A stretch of DNA of 64,000 nt, taken from the NCBI GenBank assembly GCA_965263155.1, contig OZ253586.1, positions 2,418,001-2,482,000 on the forward strand, read 5' to 3'. The notes under the pieces are model-generated. The model was not told where the DNA came from. It worked only from the letters and a program-made list of their open reading frames with translations, and ran no database searches. Positions 36,479-45,978 of this stretch are shown piece after piece (position 1 is the first letter of the stretch; each line of letters begins with the position of its first letter). The translations under genes were made by a program, and so were the position numbers. Source of the stretch: JAAXIE01 sp965263155 (GTDB lineage Bacteria > Chloroflexota > Dehalococcoidia > Lucifugimonadales > JAAXIE01).

Positions 36479-36940
36479 CTAGACCGTCGGCGGACCGAGA
36501 CCGCCTCCCGGCACGGGCACGGCCTCCTCTTCCCCAGGCCATGGCGGGATGGTGACGCAGAGGAAGCGCAGCGTGGAGTCATGAGCGGCGCTGAACTGAA
36601 AGCTCCACCCGACGGGGATCACCAAGGCATCGCCGGATGCGACCGACACGGCTGGGACTGATGCCGTGCCGGCATCCGGTGGGCAGCGCCACACTTGGCC
36701 ACGGCCCTCCAGCACGTACCACACCTCTTCAACCTGCCGGTGACGCACAGGGCGCGACACCTGCCCCGCTGCAAGCGCGACCTCCACCATACTGGCCTTT
36801 TGTGCGTGATGGCGCTCATCCAGCAGCAGGCGTATTTCGGAACCGTCCGGTGCGGTCGCGTCTGGTTCGAGGCCACGGCGTCCCAAGGAAGGGACTTGAG
36901 GAGTGGTGGCGTTATCGGACTCTGAAACGTCCACGCTCAA
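36479..36940 (-). CDS. Cupin-fold protein
   Basis: 153 residues, one cupin domain at about 38-135. VRHRQVEEVWYVLEGRGQVW is motif 1 and DALVIPVGWSFQF is near motif 2, with a reduced set of His ligands. The start is TTG at 36940, overlapping the stop of the upstream gene as TTGA (GTG at 36934 is possible), so translation is probably coupled. A role as a small dioxygenase, isomerase or sensor is possible. The substrate is unknown. Confidence 0.75.
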   Translation of the reverse strand: MSVDVSESDNATTPQVPSLGRRGLEPDATAPDGSEIRLLLDERHHAQKASMVEVALAAGQVSRPVRHRQVEEVWYVLEGRGQVWRCPPDAGTASVPAVSVASGDALVIPVGWSFQFSAAHDSTLRFLCVTIPPWPGEEEAVPVPGGGLGPPTV

Positions 36941-38118
36941 GCCAAAAGGTCAGCATCTGGCAGGCCTAGCACGAACTGCGCGTGGTTCTCGTAACTGGCG
37001 TCGCTGACCATCAGATGCTGGGCGGAGGCGTTGATGTCCCGCAAGCAGCGCTGAAGAATATGTCCTTCGAAGAGGGCGTTGGCCCCGCCGTAGCGGAAGG
37101 CCACGGTCGTCACCTCTAACGAGACCTCAGTGGCGTAGGTGGCGGCGCTGCGCATGAGGGCGTAGTCGCTGTCCTTCAGGGCGCCGTCTCGACACATAGC
37201 GGCCCACGCATCCTCGAACACTTGGTACGTCAGGGCACGGGCGGCGCGCAGCTTCAGATCGCATTGGCCTATGTCCCGCTGAAAAGCGCCACGGGATATC
37301 ATGGACGACGGCGTCGGTCCGAAGCCGCGCACCTTGGCTTGGGCCACCCCCACAATCTCGTCTAACGCATGACGGGCAGCCCCTAAGGCGAAGGCGGCAT
37401 GTTCATTGGACACGTACCCCACGAAATGGAGCCGGTACAGCAGCCCGCCCCTTCTGGGCTTGGCGTGGGCACGATCGTACGTAAACTCTACGGGCACGAA
37501 CAGGTCGGATACGGAGAAATCGTTGCTGCCCGTTCCCCTCAAGCCCGCCACATGCCAATTGTCGTGGATCGTCACGTCGGAAGCAGGCATGATCGCAAAG
37601 ATGATCTGTGACTCCGGTGCATCATCCCGTTGCACTCTGGCGCTAGCGGAGACCCATTGGGCATGGCGGATGCCACTGGCGAAGGCCCAGCGTCCAGTCA
37701 CCCGGTACCCCCCTTCCACAGGAGTGGCTGTTCCCCCAGGCATGAACACGCCCGCCGCCCTAGGGGGGCGACCATCAGCGTACACCTTGGCCAAGGCTTC
37801 TTCCCCTAGGAAGGCCCCTGGGAAGGAGCAGGCGCTGGCTCCAATCATGGTGCACCAGCCAGCGGAGGTGTCGATGTTGCTGATGGCCTCCAGCACTTCC
37901 AGTTGGGTAACCAAGTCGGCCTCGGCCCCGCCGAACTCGGCAGGCAGCTTCAGCCAGAGGAGGCCGGAGTCGTAGAGGGCGTTGACCGTGGACATGGGCA
38001 GGGTGCGTAGGGATTCAGCCTCGTCGGCACCAGCCTCCAACACATCGCGTACCTCTTCTACGGCGTTCAGCAGAACAGCGCGCTTTTCTTGACGGTCAGT
38101 GGGAAACTTGGGAGGCAT
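36937..38118 (-). CDS. Acyl-CoA-dehydrogenase-fold flavin monooxygenase (group D-like)
   Basis: 393 residues. It has the three-domain acyl-CoA dehydrogenase fold: helical N-terminus with LPAEFGGAEAD, beta domain VTGRWAFASGIRHAQWV, and helical C-terminus. The SGIRHAQWV pattern and the end LRDINASAQHLMVSD match flavin-dependent hydroxylases (HsaA, indoleacetate or dibenzothiophene-type) rather than true dehydrogenases. It lacks the catalytic Glu context of the latter as far as can be seen. Such enzymes need an external flavin reductase, and none is adjacent. Confidence 0.82.
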   Translation of the reverse strand: MPPKFPTDRQEKRAVLLNAVEEVRDVLEAGADEAESLRTLPMSTVNALYDSGLLWLKLPAEFGGAEADLVTQLEVLEAISNIDTSAGWCTMIGASACSFPGAFLGEEALAKVYADGRPPRAAGVFMPGGTATPVEGGYRVTGRWAFASGIRHAQWVSASARVQRDDAPESQIIFAIMPASDVTIHDNWHVAGLRGTGSNDFSVSDLFVPVEFTYDRAHAKPRRGGLLYRLHFVGYVSNEHAAFALGAARHALDEIVGVAQAKVRGFGPTPSSMISRGAFQRDIGQCDLKLRAARALTYQVFEDAWAAMCRDGALKDSDYALMRSAATYATEVSLEVTTVAFRYGGANALFEGHILQRCLRDINASAQHLMVSDASYENHAQFVLGLPDADLLA

Positions 38119-38125
38119 GTGGCCG

Positions 38126-38911
38126 CTAGCTCCTAACGCGCCCAGCCGCTTGATGCCATGGCGTCAAGTATGCTTTGGTCCCCAGCACCACCAGATCGCG
38201 GGCGGAGATAGTGACCAGATTTACGCCAAGCTGCTGGTAGTGGGCTATCTGATCGTCCATGTTGGTATCAATCCACGCGTACATGCTCGCCCACCGCCCC
38301 GCCTGAACTGCGCGGGTTATCACGTCGTCGACCACCTCCCACACCTTGCTCCTATCGGGCATGCCCATGGACTGCCAGAGGTCCTTGGGGCCGACCTGGA
38401 AGGCGTCGACGTGGGGCACGGCAAGGATGTCGTCTAGGTTGTTGACCCCTTCCAACTCCTCCACCTGTAGTATGACGAGTGTCTCACGGTTGGAGACCTC
38501 GGCGTACTCCTCCTCGGTGTAGCCGATCCCGTAGTTCCCGGAACGTGTGACAGCATAGAAGGTGCGATTGCCTTGGGGATGGAAGCGGCAGGCGTCAACC
38601 ACTCGCTTGGCCTGCTCAACGGTGTTGATCTGGGGGACGTGTATCCCTTGCGCCCCAGCGTCCAGCAATCTCAGGATCAGGTCGGGGTCGTTGGCCACCC
38701 GCAGAATGGGAGTGATGTCGTAGTTCTCAGCAGCTCTGATGGCATGGAGGATGGCCCGCTCGTCGAACACCTCATGCTCAAGGTCGAAGGTGACGTAGTC
38801 GAAGCCCAAGGCCCCCAGCAGCTCCACGGTATCGGGGGAGTCGAAGCCAACTGCGGCCCCGAACACCATCTCACCATTCTGTAGCTTGGCCTTGGTCTTG
38901 TTAGCTCGCAT
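38126..38911 (-). CDS. HpcH/HpaI-family aldolase
   Basis: 261 residues from the ATG at 38911 (GGAG seven bases upstream). The open frame reaches 39115 but its first 68 codons are made of the intergenic motif repeat and are not family-like. Class II pyruvate-type aldolase: FGAAVGFDSPDTVELLGALGFDYVTFDLEHEVFD with metal-binding and base residues, DAGAQGIHVPQINT, and FQVGPKDL near the metal site. It probably splits a hydroxy-oxo acid to pyruvate or a related unit plus an aldehyde. It is in a three-gene operon with the monooxygenase and cupin. Confidence 0.88.
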   Translation of the reverse strand: MRANKTKAKLQNGEMVFGAAVGFDSPDTVELLGALGFDYVTFDLEHEVFDERAILHAIRAAENYDITPILRVANDPDLILRLLDAGAQGIHVPQINTVEQAKRVVDACRFHPQGNRTFYAVTRSGNYGIGYTEEEYAEVSNRETLVILQVEELEGVNNLDDILAVPHVDAFQVGPKDLWQSMGMPDRSKVWEVVDDVITRAVQAGRWASMYAWIDTNMDDQIAHYQQLGVNLVTISARDLVVLGTKAYLTPWHQAAGRVRS

Positions 38912-39890
38912 TCGCATTCTCCGAGATTGGCCGTGGTCCGGTTGGCCGGGACATGAACATGGGAGGCGGTCTATGGGGAGAGACATGGTGTCCCGTTTTA
39001 GTCCCACTGTGTACCACGGCATGGGCGGAATCGTATCTGGAAAGGGTAGGGATGAGACACTGGTCGTAGCTGAGAACGTATTTTTTGTATCTGAGATGTG
39101 TCTCATTTGTCTCATTTGGGACCGAGCCAGCTACGGAATGGCGGGTTTTCATGAGACACACTGGTCCCATTGAGAGGCCTCGGGGAAGGCAGGGTGGCGC
39201 GGCCGTTCTCGCGGTGGCGGTTCCCGATGTACTTGTGGATGGTAGATGGGCGGCACCAGAAGAGCGTAAATTTCGGTCCAAATCGGTCCAAATCGGTCCA
39301 TTCGTAACTGGGCCGATGGACCGTTTGCAAGTGGCGAAGCCAGTTTCTGGTACCCAAATGGTGCGGAATGAGCGGTCCTGGGCGGGGTTTGCAGCTGAGA
39401 TGCGGGCAGCGGTGGCAGACAAGCAGGGCGATTTTGCAGCTGGGACCGACCAAGGTCGTAGCTGGAATGAAAGTTTTTGTATCTGGGGGAGGTCCGATTG
39501 GTCGGTCATCGTATCTGAGTCAGCCTTGGAGGTTGGTCGCATTAATTTCCTCCTCACCCTAACCCTCTCCCGCTAGGGGAGAGGGGATTCTTGAGATTGC
39601 CTCTCGCAGGGGGGAATTTTGATTTCCCTATCATTTCCTGTCATTTCCGCTCATTCCTCTGGTCCATGTAAGGGGCCCTCGTTCAAGAGGGGCACCGAAA
39701 ACTGAGGCAGGGGCGTCCGTGAGGGGTCAGTCTTCTGTCTGCATCAACGCTAAGGGGGAGGAGGTGTCGCTGTCAACGGGCAGGTGTCAGGGACAGGCCG
39801 ACGGCCGAGGTTACGTATTAGCAGCTTCTTGTTTCGCCGCTGGGCTTTCGGTGCTACACTGCGGCCCATTCCAGAGGAGGGAGGCGTGCT
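38912..39890. other. Gene-free stretch with motif cluster
   Basis: No convincing gene in nearly 1 kb. Motif copies are CGTATCTG 39032-39039, CGTAGCTG 39065-39072, TGTATCTG 39086-39093, CAGCTACG 39128-39135, CGTAGCTG 39457-39464, TGTATCTG 39478-39485 and CGTATCTG 39510-39517. There are three tandem CGGTCCAAAT-like units at 39276-39302. Reversed AATGAGCGGAAATGA (matching 4311-4325) occurs at about 39641-39655. A CCCTCTCCC...GGGGAGAGGG hairpin lies at 39561-39584. The C-G-T-A-x-C-T-G pairs at 39065/39086 and 39457/39478 have the same 21-base spacing. Confidence 0.65.
39852..39866 (+). promoter_or_regulatory. Extended -10 element before HpaI-like aldolase
   Basis: TGCTACACTGCGGCC with the TGn extension and TACACT (39855-39860), 31 bases before the ATG. 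It is almost the same as the element in front of the SDR at 27342-27356. No clear -35. Confidence 0.4.
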
Positions 39891-40673
39891 ATGAACGGAG
39901 CGGAGCTCAAGGCGACCCTGAAGGCTGGCGGACGGGTGTTCGGCACCATGCTCAACGTGACCCGCAGCCCAGCTTGGGTGCCCACCTTTGATGCCGTAGG
40001 CTTGGACTACGTAGTGGTGGATACGGAGCATGCGCCTCTGGGTCGTGCCGATATGGGCGATCTGTTGCACAGCTTCAGCGCCTCCGGCGTGGTGCCCATC
40101 GTACGAATACCCATCCCCGACTCCCACTACGTGACCATGGCCATTGATGCGGGCGCTCAGGGTGTGCTGGCTCCCTACTGCGAGACCGCAGAGCAGGCCT
40201 CCGAGGTGGTGGGAGCCGCCAAGTGGCGCCCTCTGAAGGGAGCGGCCGTGGACAGGCTGATGGCATCGGGCGAGCACGTAAGCGATGCCACCCGCGCCTA
40301 CCTAGAGGAGCGCAACAAGAACAGCGTGGCCATAATCGGAGTCGAGAGCCGCGCCGCCGTCGACAATCTGGAAAACATCCTGTCGGTGCCGGGCATCGAC
40401 GGCATCTTCGTTGGCCCCAATGACATGAGCATCAGCCTTGGGGTGCCGGACCAGTACGACACCGAGGTATACCGCACCACTGTCAAGCACATCATCGATA
40501 CAGCCGAGGCACATGGGGTGGCGACGCTGGTGCACCATCAGACCCCCGACCTGAGCACCTACTTCATGAGCCAAGGCGCCCGATTCATCCTGCATGGCTC
40601 GGAGCGACGCGCCATGATTCAAGGCTTCCAAACAGAGTTCGGCATATTGCGGGAGTTCAATAAGGGCCTATAG
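39891..40673 (+). CDS. HpcH/HpaI-family aldolase
   Basis: 260 residues. FGTMLNVTRSPAWVPTFDAVGLDYVVVDTEH starts the barrel, with VPIVRIP carrying the substrate-binding Arg, DAGAQGVLAPYCETA, and IGVESRA and IFVGPNDMSISLG for metal and activity. It is related to 4-hydroxy-2-oxovalerate/heptanedioate aldolases. It is a paralogue of the gene at 38126-38911, clearly diverged. It leads an operon with the GMC and LLM genes. AGGAGGGAGG is an excellent ribosome site. Confidence 0.88.
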   Translation: MNGAELKATLKAGGRVFGTMLNVTRSPAWVPTFDAVGLDYVVVDTEHAPLGRADMGDLLHSFSASGVVPIVRIPIPDSHYVTMAIDAGAQGVLAPYCETAEQASEVVGAAKWRPLKGAAVDRLMASGEHVSDATRAYLEERNKNSVAIIGVESRAAVDNLENILSVPGIDGIFVGPNDMSISLGVPDQYDTEVYRTTVKHIIDTAEAHGVATLVHHQTPDLSTYFMSQGARFILHGSERRAMIQGFQTEFGILREFNKGL

Positions 40674-40705
40674 GTTCTACCTACTAACCCGTTCACGGAG
40701 GGGTG

Positions 40706-42250
40706 ATGAAATACGACTTGATTATCGTCGGTGGCGGCTCTGCCGGATGTGTGTTGGCCCATCGCCTAGCTCAGGACTCCGACAGGTCAGTCCTGCTGCT
40801 GGAGGCGGGGCCTGATTATCCCGACTTCGAGCACCTCCCCGACGACCTGAAGGACGGGAACAACCTGTTCAAGGCTTCCTACCACGGCCCGCATACTTGG
40901 AACTACACCGCAACTGCTACGCCGCAGCAGGAACCCTTCCCGCTGCCTCGTGGCAAGGCGATGGGTGGCTCCTCAGCCGTCAACGGCCAAGTTATGTTCC
41001 GTGGCATCCCCCAAGACTTTGACGGCTGGGCCGCCATGGGCAACGACGAGTGGGAGTTCACCAAGTGCCTCCCCTACTTCCGCAAGCTGGAGACCGACGA
41101 GGACTTCCACGACGACTTCCACGGCACCGAAGGCCCCATACCCATACGACGCTGCAAGCCCGAAGAGCTAATGCCCATCGCGGCGGCCTTCGTCGAGTCC
41201 AGCCTCGGCTTGGGGTTCCGCCACGACCCCGACTGCAATCATCCCGAGTCCACCGGCGTCGGCATGCGGGCCTTGAACAACCAGCGGGGCATAAGGGTGA
41301 ACGCCGCCATCGCCTACCTCGACCAGTCGAGACACCGGCTGAACCTGACCATCCGCGGCAACGTCGCCGTGCGCCGGGTACTGTTCGATGGCACTCGCGC
41401 CTGTGGCGTGGAGGCTGAAAGCGGTGGCGAGGTCTTCACCATCGACGCCGATGAGGTGGTCCTCAGCGGGGGCGCCATAGGCTCTCCCCAGATGCTGATG
41501 CTTTCAGGTGTGGGGCCAGCAGAGCACCTACGCTCAGTGGGTATCTCCGTGGTGCATGAACTGCCCGGAGTGGGCGAGAATCTCCGCGATCACCCCAACA
41601 CTATGGTGGCCTACCGCCCCAAGCAGCCGTACCCAGAGGAGGCGCACGTTCCCTCTATTCAAGTGGGGTTGCGATACACCACCGAGGGTTCGTCCACACC
41701 CAACGACATGCAGCTCAGCCCCATACACATCAGCAGTGGCTCCGTACCGGCCACTGTCCGCGTCCGCGGCGATGGGCCAATAATGGGCTTCGGTGTAAGC
41801 CTGCAGAACGCTGTCACCGCAGGTGTGTTGCGCCTTGCCTCTAGCGACCCCAAAGTGCAGCCCATCCTCGACTATCGCTATCTCACCGACGCAGGCGACC
41901 GCGCCCGCATGCGTCAAGCCCTTCGCCAGTGCATCGAAATCACCGAGCAACCTGCCCTGCAGGCACTGCTGGAGGAGCGGCTCAACCCAACCGACGCCGA
42001 CTTGGAGTCCGATGCGACGTTGGATGCTTGGCTCCTAGCCAATGTGCAGACCCAGCACCACTCCTCGGGCACATGCAAGATGGGCCCGGCATCCGACCCG
42101 ATGGCAGTGGTGGACCAGTATTGCCGCGTGCACGGCCTGCAGGGGATTCGCGTCATCGACGCTTCGGTCATGCCCGACGTGGTGCGGGCCAACACCCACG
42201 CCTCCACCTTGATGATCGCAGAGAAAGTCGCCGACTGGATGAACAGCTGA
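40706..42250 (+). CDS. GMC-family FAD-dependent oxidoreductase
   Basis: 514 residues from the ATG at 40706 (ACGGAGGGGTG upstream). The FAD motif is YDLIIVGGGSAGCVLA, with GMC signature 1 around PLPRGKAMGGSSAVNG and signature 2 around SGGAIGSPQMLMLSGVGP. The catalytic pair is His in QHHSSGTCKMG and Asn/His in ANTHASTLMIAEK. It oxidises an alcohol (choline, glucose, alkanol or PEG type) to an aldehyde. The acceptor is not shown. Confidence 0.93.
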   Translation: MKYDLIIVGGGSAGCVLAHRLAQDSDRSVLLLEAGPDYPDFEHLPDDLKDGNNLFKASYHGPHTWNYTATATPQQEPFPLPRGKAMGGSSAVNGQVMFRGIPQDFDGWAAMGNDEWEFTKCLPYFRKLETDEDFHDDFHGTEGPIPIRRCKPEELMPIAAAFVESSLGLGFRHDPDCNHPESTGVGMRALNNQRGIRVNAAIAYLDQSRHRLNLTIRGNVAVRRVLFDGTRACGVEAESGGEVFTIDADEVVLSGGAIGSPQMLMLSGVGPAEHLRSVGISVVHELPGVGENLRDHPNTMVAYRPKQPYPEEAHVPSIQVGLRYTTEGSSTPNDMQLSPIHISSGSVPATVRVRGDGPIMGFGVSLQNAVTAGVLRLASSDPKVQPILDYRYLTDAGDRARMRQALRQCIEITEQPALQALLEERLNPTDADLESDATLDAWLLANVQTQHHSSGTCKMGPASDPMAVVDQYCRVHGLQGIRVIDASVMPDVVRANTHASTLMIAEKVADWMNS

Positions 42251-42302
42251 TGGAGCGCCATCTGACCGGACTGAACCTGACGGAAGGCACGAGGGCAGCA
42301 CG

Positions 42303-43382
42303 ATGAAATTCGCCCATTTCTGCCAAGTCTTTCCCCGCAAGGGGGAAACGACATCTGAGCGGTACGACCAGCTCTGGCGCGAGTTGGCCCTCTGCGACCA
42401 AGTGGGGTTCGACTACGGCTTCACGTCCGTCCACCACTTCGAGCGGCTCCGTCCCCAAGCGGCCGCCTACTGCGCTGCGGCCGGAGCCCGCACCGAGCGG
42501 ATCCACCTTGGCCCAATGGGCTACACCACGGCACTGTACGACCCCATGCGCATCGTCGAAGAAGCAATCGTCCTCGATAACGTGACCCATGGCCGCTTTG
42601 AAATCGGCCTCACGGCAGGGGTCACTCCCGAGGAATTCAGGGTCTACCAAGCCGATTGGGACACCCGGGCCGACCGGGCCATGGAAACCATGCACCTGCT
42701 GAAGAAAGCCTTCCTCAGCCCCAAGCCCTTCGATTTTCATGGCCAGTTCCATAGCTATGAGCAGGTGCACATGGCGGCAGAGCCGTTGCAGTTGCCTCAC
42801 CCTCCCATCTGGCTCATGTCCATTGACCAAGACCGCATGCCCATTCTGGCAGCCGAGGGTGTGCATACCGGCTACCTCTTCGACCGCCCCCGCCAAGAGT
42901 CGGCGCAAAAGCTCACCAGCTACTTGGAGAGCTGGAAGGCGGCGGACCACCAATACTCGCCCAACATCATCTACCTAGCCTTCGTATATGTGGACAAGAC
43001 CGACGAGGAGGCCATCGCCAAGGCTACTCCTCACATGGTCCACAGCATGTACTCCATCTACGACTGGGAAGAAGATCACCGGTACGAGTTGGCGGAGCGC
43101 TTCAGGAACCGTGGAGAGATCGAGAGGGCTGAGACGCGTCTGAACCTGCAGAACATGGAGTACCTGCTGGACAAGGACCTGATATTCGTCGGTTCGCCCG
43201 ACACGGTCGCCCAGAAAATCAAGAAGGCCGCCAAGGAAGGCCTCTTCAACGTGCTGGGTGCCGAGCTCAACATCGGGGCATTGCCTGAAGAAGACCTGAT
43301 GCGCTCAATTAACCTCTTCGGCACAGAGGTCATCCCAGCCCTCAAAGACTTCGACCCAGCCCGAGACTGGATGCAAGGCTGA
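42303..43382 (+). CDS. Luciferase-like (LLM class) flavin-dependent oxidoreductase
   Basis: 359 residues, TIM-barrel FMN-dependent family. FDYGFTSVHHFERL, IHLGPMGYTTALYDPMRIVEEAIVLDNVTHGRFEIGLTAG and FVGSPDTVAQKIKKAAKEGLFN are typical segments. It uses reduced FMN or F420 to oxygenate or reduce a substrate. Two further members lie at 43391-44395 and 57820-59004. It is part of the aldolase-GMC operon. Confidence 0.9.
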   Translation: MKFAHFCQVFPRKGETTSERYDQLWRELALCDQVGFDYGFTSVHHFERLRPQAAAYCAAAGARTERIHLGPMGYTTALYDPMRIVEEAIVLDNVTHGRFEIGLTAGVTPEEFRVYQADWDTRADRAMETMHLLKKAFLSPKPFDFHGQFHSYEQVHMAAEPLQLPHPPIWLMSIDQDRMPILAAEGVHTGYLFDRPRQESAQKLTSYLESWKAADHQYSPNIIYLAFVYVDKTDEEAIAKATPHMVHSMYSIYDWEEDHRYELAERFRNRGEIERAETRLNLQNMEYLLDKDLIFVGSPDTVAQKIKKAAKEGLFNVLGAELNIGALPEEDLMRSINLFGTEVIPALKDFDPARDWMQG

Positions 43383-43390
43383 CAATCCTG

Positions 43391-44395
43391 ATGGAAGACT
43401 CGGATTTCACACCAAAGCGCTTTGGCATAGTGCTGCCCGGCAACGCTGTACGTGAGAACCTAGACCTCGCCCGCTATGCCGACTCGCGGGGCGTCGACTC
43501 TCTGTGGGTCATTGAGACTCGCTTGTCGACCGACGCCATCGGCCCCCTAGCCGCTTACGCCTCGGTCACGGACCGCATCCGCGTCGGCTCCGGCATCATC
43601 CCCATCTGGACCCGCAACCCCGCCTTGGTAGCCCAGAGCTTCGCCACCCTAGACCTGCTGGCCCCCGGCCGCGTCATCCTAGGATTGGGCGCATGGTGGG
43701 AGCCGCTGGCTTCCCGTACAGGAGTCCGGCGCGAGAAGCCTCTGCGGATGATGCGGGAGATGATTGAATCGGTGCGAATGCTGCTCTCCATGGAAGGACC
43801 TGTCACCTACGAGGGCGAGTTCGTCCACATGGACAACCTCTACCTAGACCACGGCGAGCTTGAGCCCCACGACGTGAAGATTTACATCGGCGGGGTCGGC
43901 CCTAGGATGTTGCGCCTCGCGGGACGCCTTGCAGATGGCGTGGTGCTGAACAACTATCAAACCGTCAACGCGGTGCGCCGTGGCGTCGCCGAGATATCGG
44001 CTGGGGCGGAGGCAGCCGGACGCTCGCTGGACGACATCGAGCGAGTGAAGCTGCTGCTGGTGCGCATGACCCGCAACAAGAAGGCGGCCCTACAGGCCAT
44101 CAAGCCCCGTCTGGCCCAGTATCTAGCCCAGCAACCCCACATCGAAGGCCCTTCCGGGGCCGACCACGAACTCTCGGACCGGCTCCGCGCCACCATCCCG
44201 TGGCCCGCCACGTTCCAGCAGTGCGTCGAAGGTGGCAACCTAGTCTCCGACGAACTGGTCGACAGCCTCGTCTGCTGTGGCGACCCCGACGAAGTCCGCG
44301 CCCGCATCGCCGAGTACCTCGACGCCGGGGCCACCATCCCCCTAGTCTCCAGCCCCAACCGGGCAGCGATTGATTTTATGGCGCAGGGGTTTTAA
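43391..44395 (+). CDS. Luciferase-like (LLM class) flavin-dependent oxidoreductase
   Basis: 334 residues, eight bases after the previous gene. YADSRGVDSLWVIETRLSTDAI, RIRVGSGIIPIWTRNPALVAQSFATLDLLAPGRVILGLGAWWEP and VYIGGVGPRMLRLAGRLADG-like segments resemble F420-dependent methylene-tetrahydromethanopterin reductase-type members. F420 versus FMN use cannot be decided from the sequence. Clearly different from its neighbour, so not a recent duplication. Confidence 0.9.
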   Translation: MEDSDFTPKRFGIVLPGNAVRENLDLARYADSRGVDSLWVIETRLSTDAIGPLAAYASVTDRIRVGSGIIPIWTRNPALVAQSFATLDLLAPGRVILGLGAWWEPLASRTGVRREKPLRMMREMIESVRMLLSMEGPVTYEGEFVHMDNLYLDHGELEPHDVKIYIGGVGPRMLRLAGRLADGVVLNNYQTVNAVRRGVAEISAGAEAAGRSLDDIERVKLLLVRMTRNKKAALQAIKPRLAQYLAQQPHIEGPSGADHELSDRLRATIPWPATFQQCVEGGNLVSDELVDSLVCCGDPDEVRARIAEYLDAGATIPLVSSPNRAAIDFMAQGF

Positions 44396-44548
44396 GGGTC
44401 GCTAGCGAACGAAGTCGATGATTCAGCAGAGTCCATTGATGCAATCGTCAGACTACTTCCACGCAAGCACCTTCGCACCAGCATCATCGCCGTGGAAGCT
44501 TGCCCACTGCTTACCACCAGTAAGACCCAACACCGATAGGAGGTCATC

Positions 44549-45649
44549 ATGCCGGGCGTGATTGACGCTGACACTCATATCTTCGAACCACCAGAGCTTT
44601 GGAATTACTTGGATAAGGAGTGGTACCTGCGACGCCCGATTGTGGTGTCAGCCGAGTCGGACACCATCTACAAGAAGTCCCGGTTCTGGATGATCGACGG
44701 CAACATTTTCCCCAAGTCGGCGGGCAAGGGTGGATTCCTGCTGGGCACTCCCACAGAGCCCGGCGACATCGAACGCATGCCTGATGTCCGCGCCAGGGAG
44801 CTGCTAGACATCCCTGGTCGGCTGGACGCCATGGACCAGATGAAGACCGACGTACAGGTGATCTACCCGACCATCTTCCTAGCCTACGTCACCGACGATG
44901 TGGATTTGGAAATCGCCTTGTGCCGCGCCTACAATCGCTTTATGGCCGAGACGTGCCGTCGCGCCAATGGGCGCCTGCGCTGGCAGGTAGTGCCACCGCT
45001 ACGGTCGGTGGACGCATCCATTGAGGAGGCGAACTTCGGCAAGGAGAATGGGGCCGTGGGCCTCTTCTTCCGTGGCATCGAGCGCGACCGCACCTTGGAC
45101 GACCCCTACTTCTTCCCGGTGTACCAAGAGGCAGCCAAGCTGGACATGCCCGTGTGCGTCCATACCGGAGCGGGATGCCCCGCCTTCACCGCTGTGTTCG
45201 ACGTCACGCGCAGCCACACCTTCCCCCACACGCGGACGCTGCCCTTGATGGCATTCCGTAACCTCGTAGCCAACAAGATACCTGAGATGTATCCCGATCT
45301 CCGTATCGCTTTCATCGAGGCCGGGGCCTCCTGGGTGCCCTACGTCCTCCACGCCCTGCGCTCCGTCTTCGGAGGCGCCCCTGAGGAATGGGGCCCCAAG
45401 CTGTTCCAAGACTACCGACTGTACACCACCTACGAGGAGTGGGAGGACCTGCCCTACCTCGTCAACTTCACCGGAGAGGACAACATCGTGGTCGGGTCCG
45501 ATTGGGGTCACCACGGCGGGCGAGGCAAGGGCGGCGACCCCTCCGGCCAACCCGACGTCTTCGACAACATGCGAGCCCGCGAGGACGTCCCGAGCCGCGT
45601 CATTGAGAAAATGCTATCGGACAACCCGTGCCGGTTGTATAGTATTTAG
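44549..45649 (+). CDS. Amidohydrolase family 2 (ACMSD-like) metal-dependent hydrolase
   Basis: 366 residues with GATAGGAGGTC upstream. It begins VIDADTHIFEPPELW (family D-x-H metal motif), with VCVHTGAG for the barrel His and IVVGSDWGHHGG for the catalytic Asp. The family includes decarboxylases (ACMSD, gamma-resorcylate) and hydrolases of aromatic or lactone substrates. No full set of ligands distinguishes the two. Confidence 0.88.
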   Translation: MPGVIDADTHIFEPPELWNYLDKEWYLRRPIVVSAESDTIYKKSRFWMIDGNIFPKSAGKGGFLLGTPTEPGDIERMPDVRARELLDIPGRLDAMDQMKTDVQVIYPTIFLAYVTDDVDLEIALCRAYNRFMAETCRRANGRLRWQVVPPLRSVDASIEEANFGKENGAVGLFFRGIERDRTLDDPYFFPVYQEAAKLDMPVCVHTGAGCPAFTAVFDVTRSHTFPHTRTLPLMAFRNLVANKIPEMYPDLRIAFIEAGASWVPYVLHALRSVFGGAPEEWGPKLFQDYRLYTTYEEWEDLPYLVNFTGEDNIVVGSDWGHHGGRGKGGDPSGQPDVFDNMRAREDVPSRVIEKMLSDNPCRLYSI

Positions 45650-45714
45650 AGAGAGCATCTACGCCACGCCAGCATATGTAGCGCCGATGCACGGACACGG
45701 GAGGACGTCAAAAA

Positions 45715-45978
45715 ATGGCCCAGACACTGGAGCCTAAGATTACCCTTTGTCCCGATTGCACGCTGCGCATGGAAGAATACAAAGCTGCAATGACCTCAGG
45801 CAGAATCTCGGAGAAAGAGGCCCTCCGGAACGCGGTGCGGAACTGCGACACGGAGGAGTACAGGTTCTTCTACCCCTTCGGGTTCTCGAAGCATGGCGTC
45901 ACCTTCGTAGCGGAGGCAGAGGCTGCCAGAAACAGGGCGATGAGGCAACGCCGCCAAGAGCCGAAGGTGAGTGATTGA
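45715..45978 (+). CDS. Small hypothetical protein with CxxC
   Basis: 87 residues with GGGAGGACGTC upstream. It contains LCPDC near residue 12 and another Cys at NCDTEE, then FFYPFGFSKHGVTFVAEAEAARNR and a basic tail. No family was recognised. The stop overlaps the TTG start of the DUF4268 gene (TTGA), suggesting translational coupling and joint function. Confidence 0.6.
   Translation: MAQTLEPKITLCPDCTLRMEEYKAAMTSGRISEKEALRNAVRNCDTEEYRFFYPFGFSKHGVTFVAEAEAARNRAMRQRRQEPKVSD

Noticed and set aside
38912..39115. 68-codon extension of the HpcH/HpaI aldolase
   Set aside because: It is a translation of the dispersed motif repeat; a good ribosome site marks the internal ATG at 38911.
44396..44548. 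46 open codons between the LLM and amidohydrolase genes
   Set aside because: No start codon in frame and no recognisable family; probably chance.
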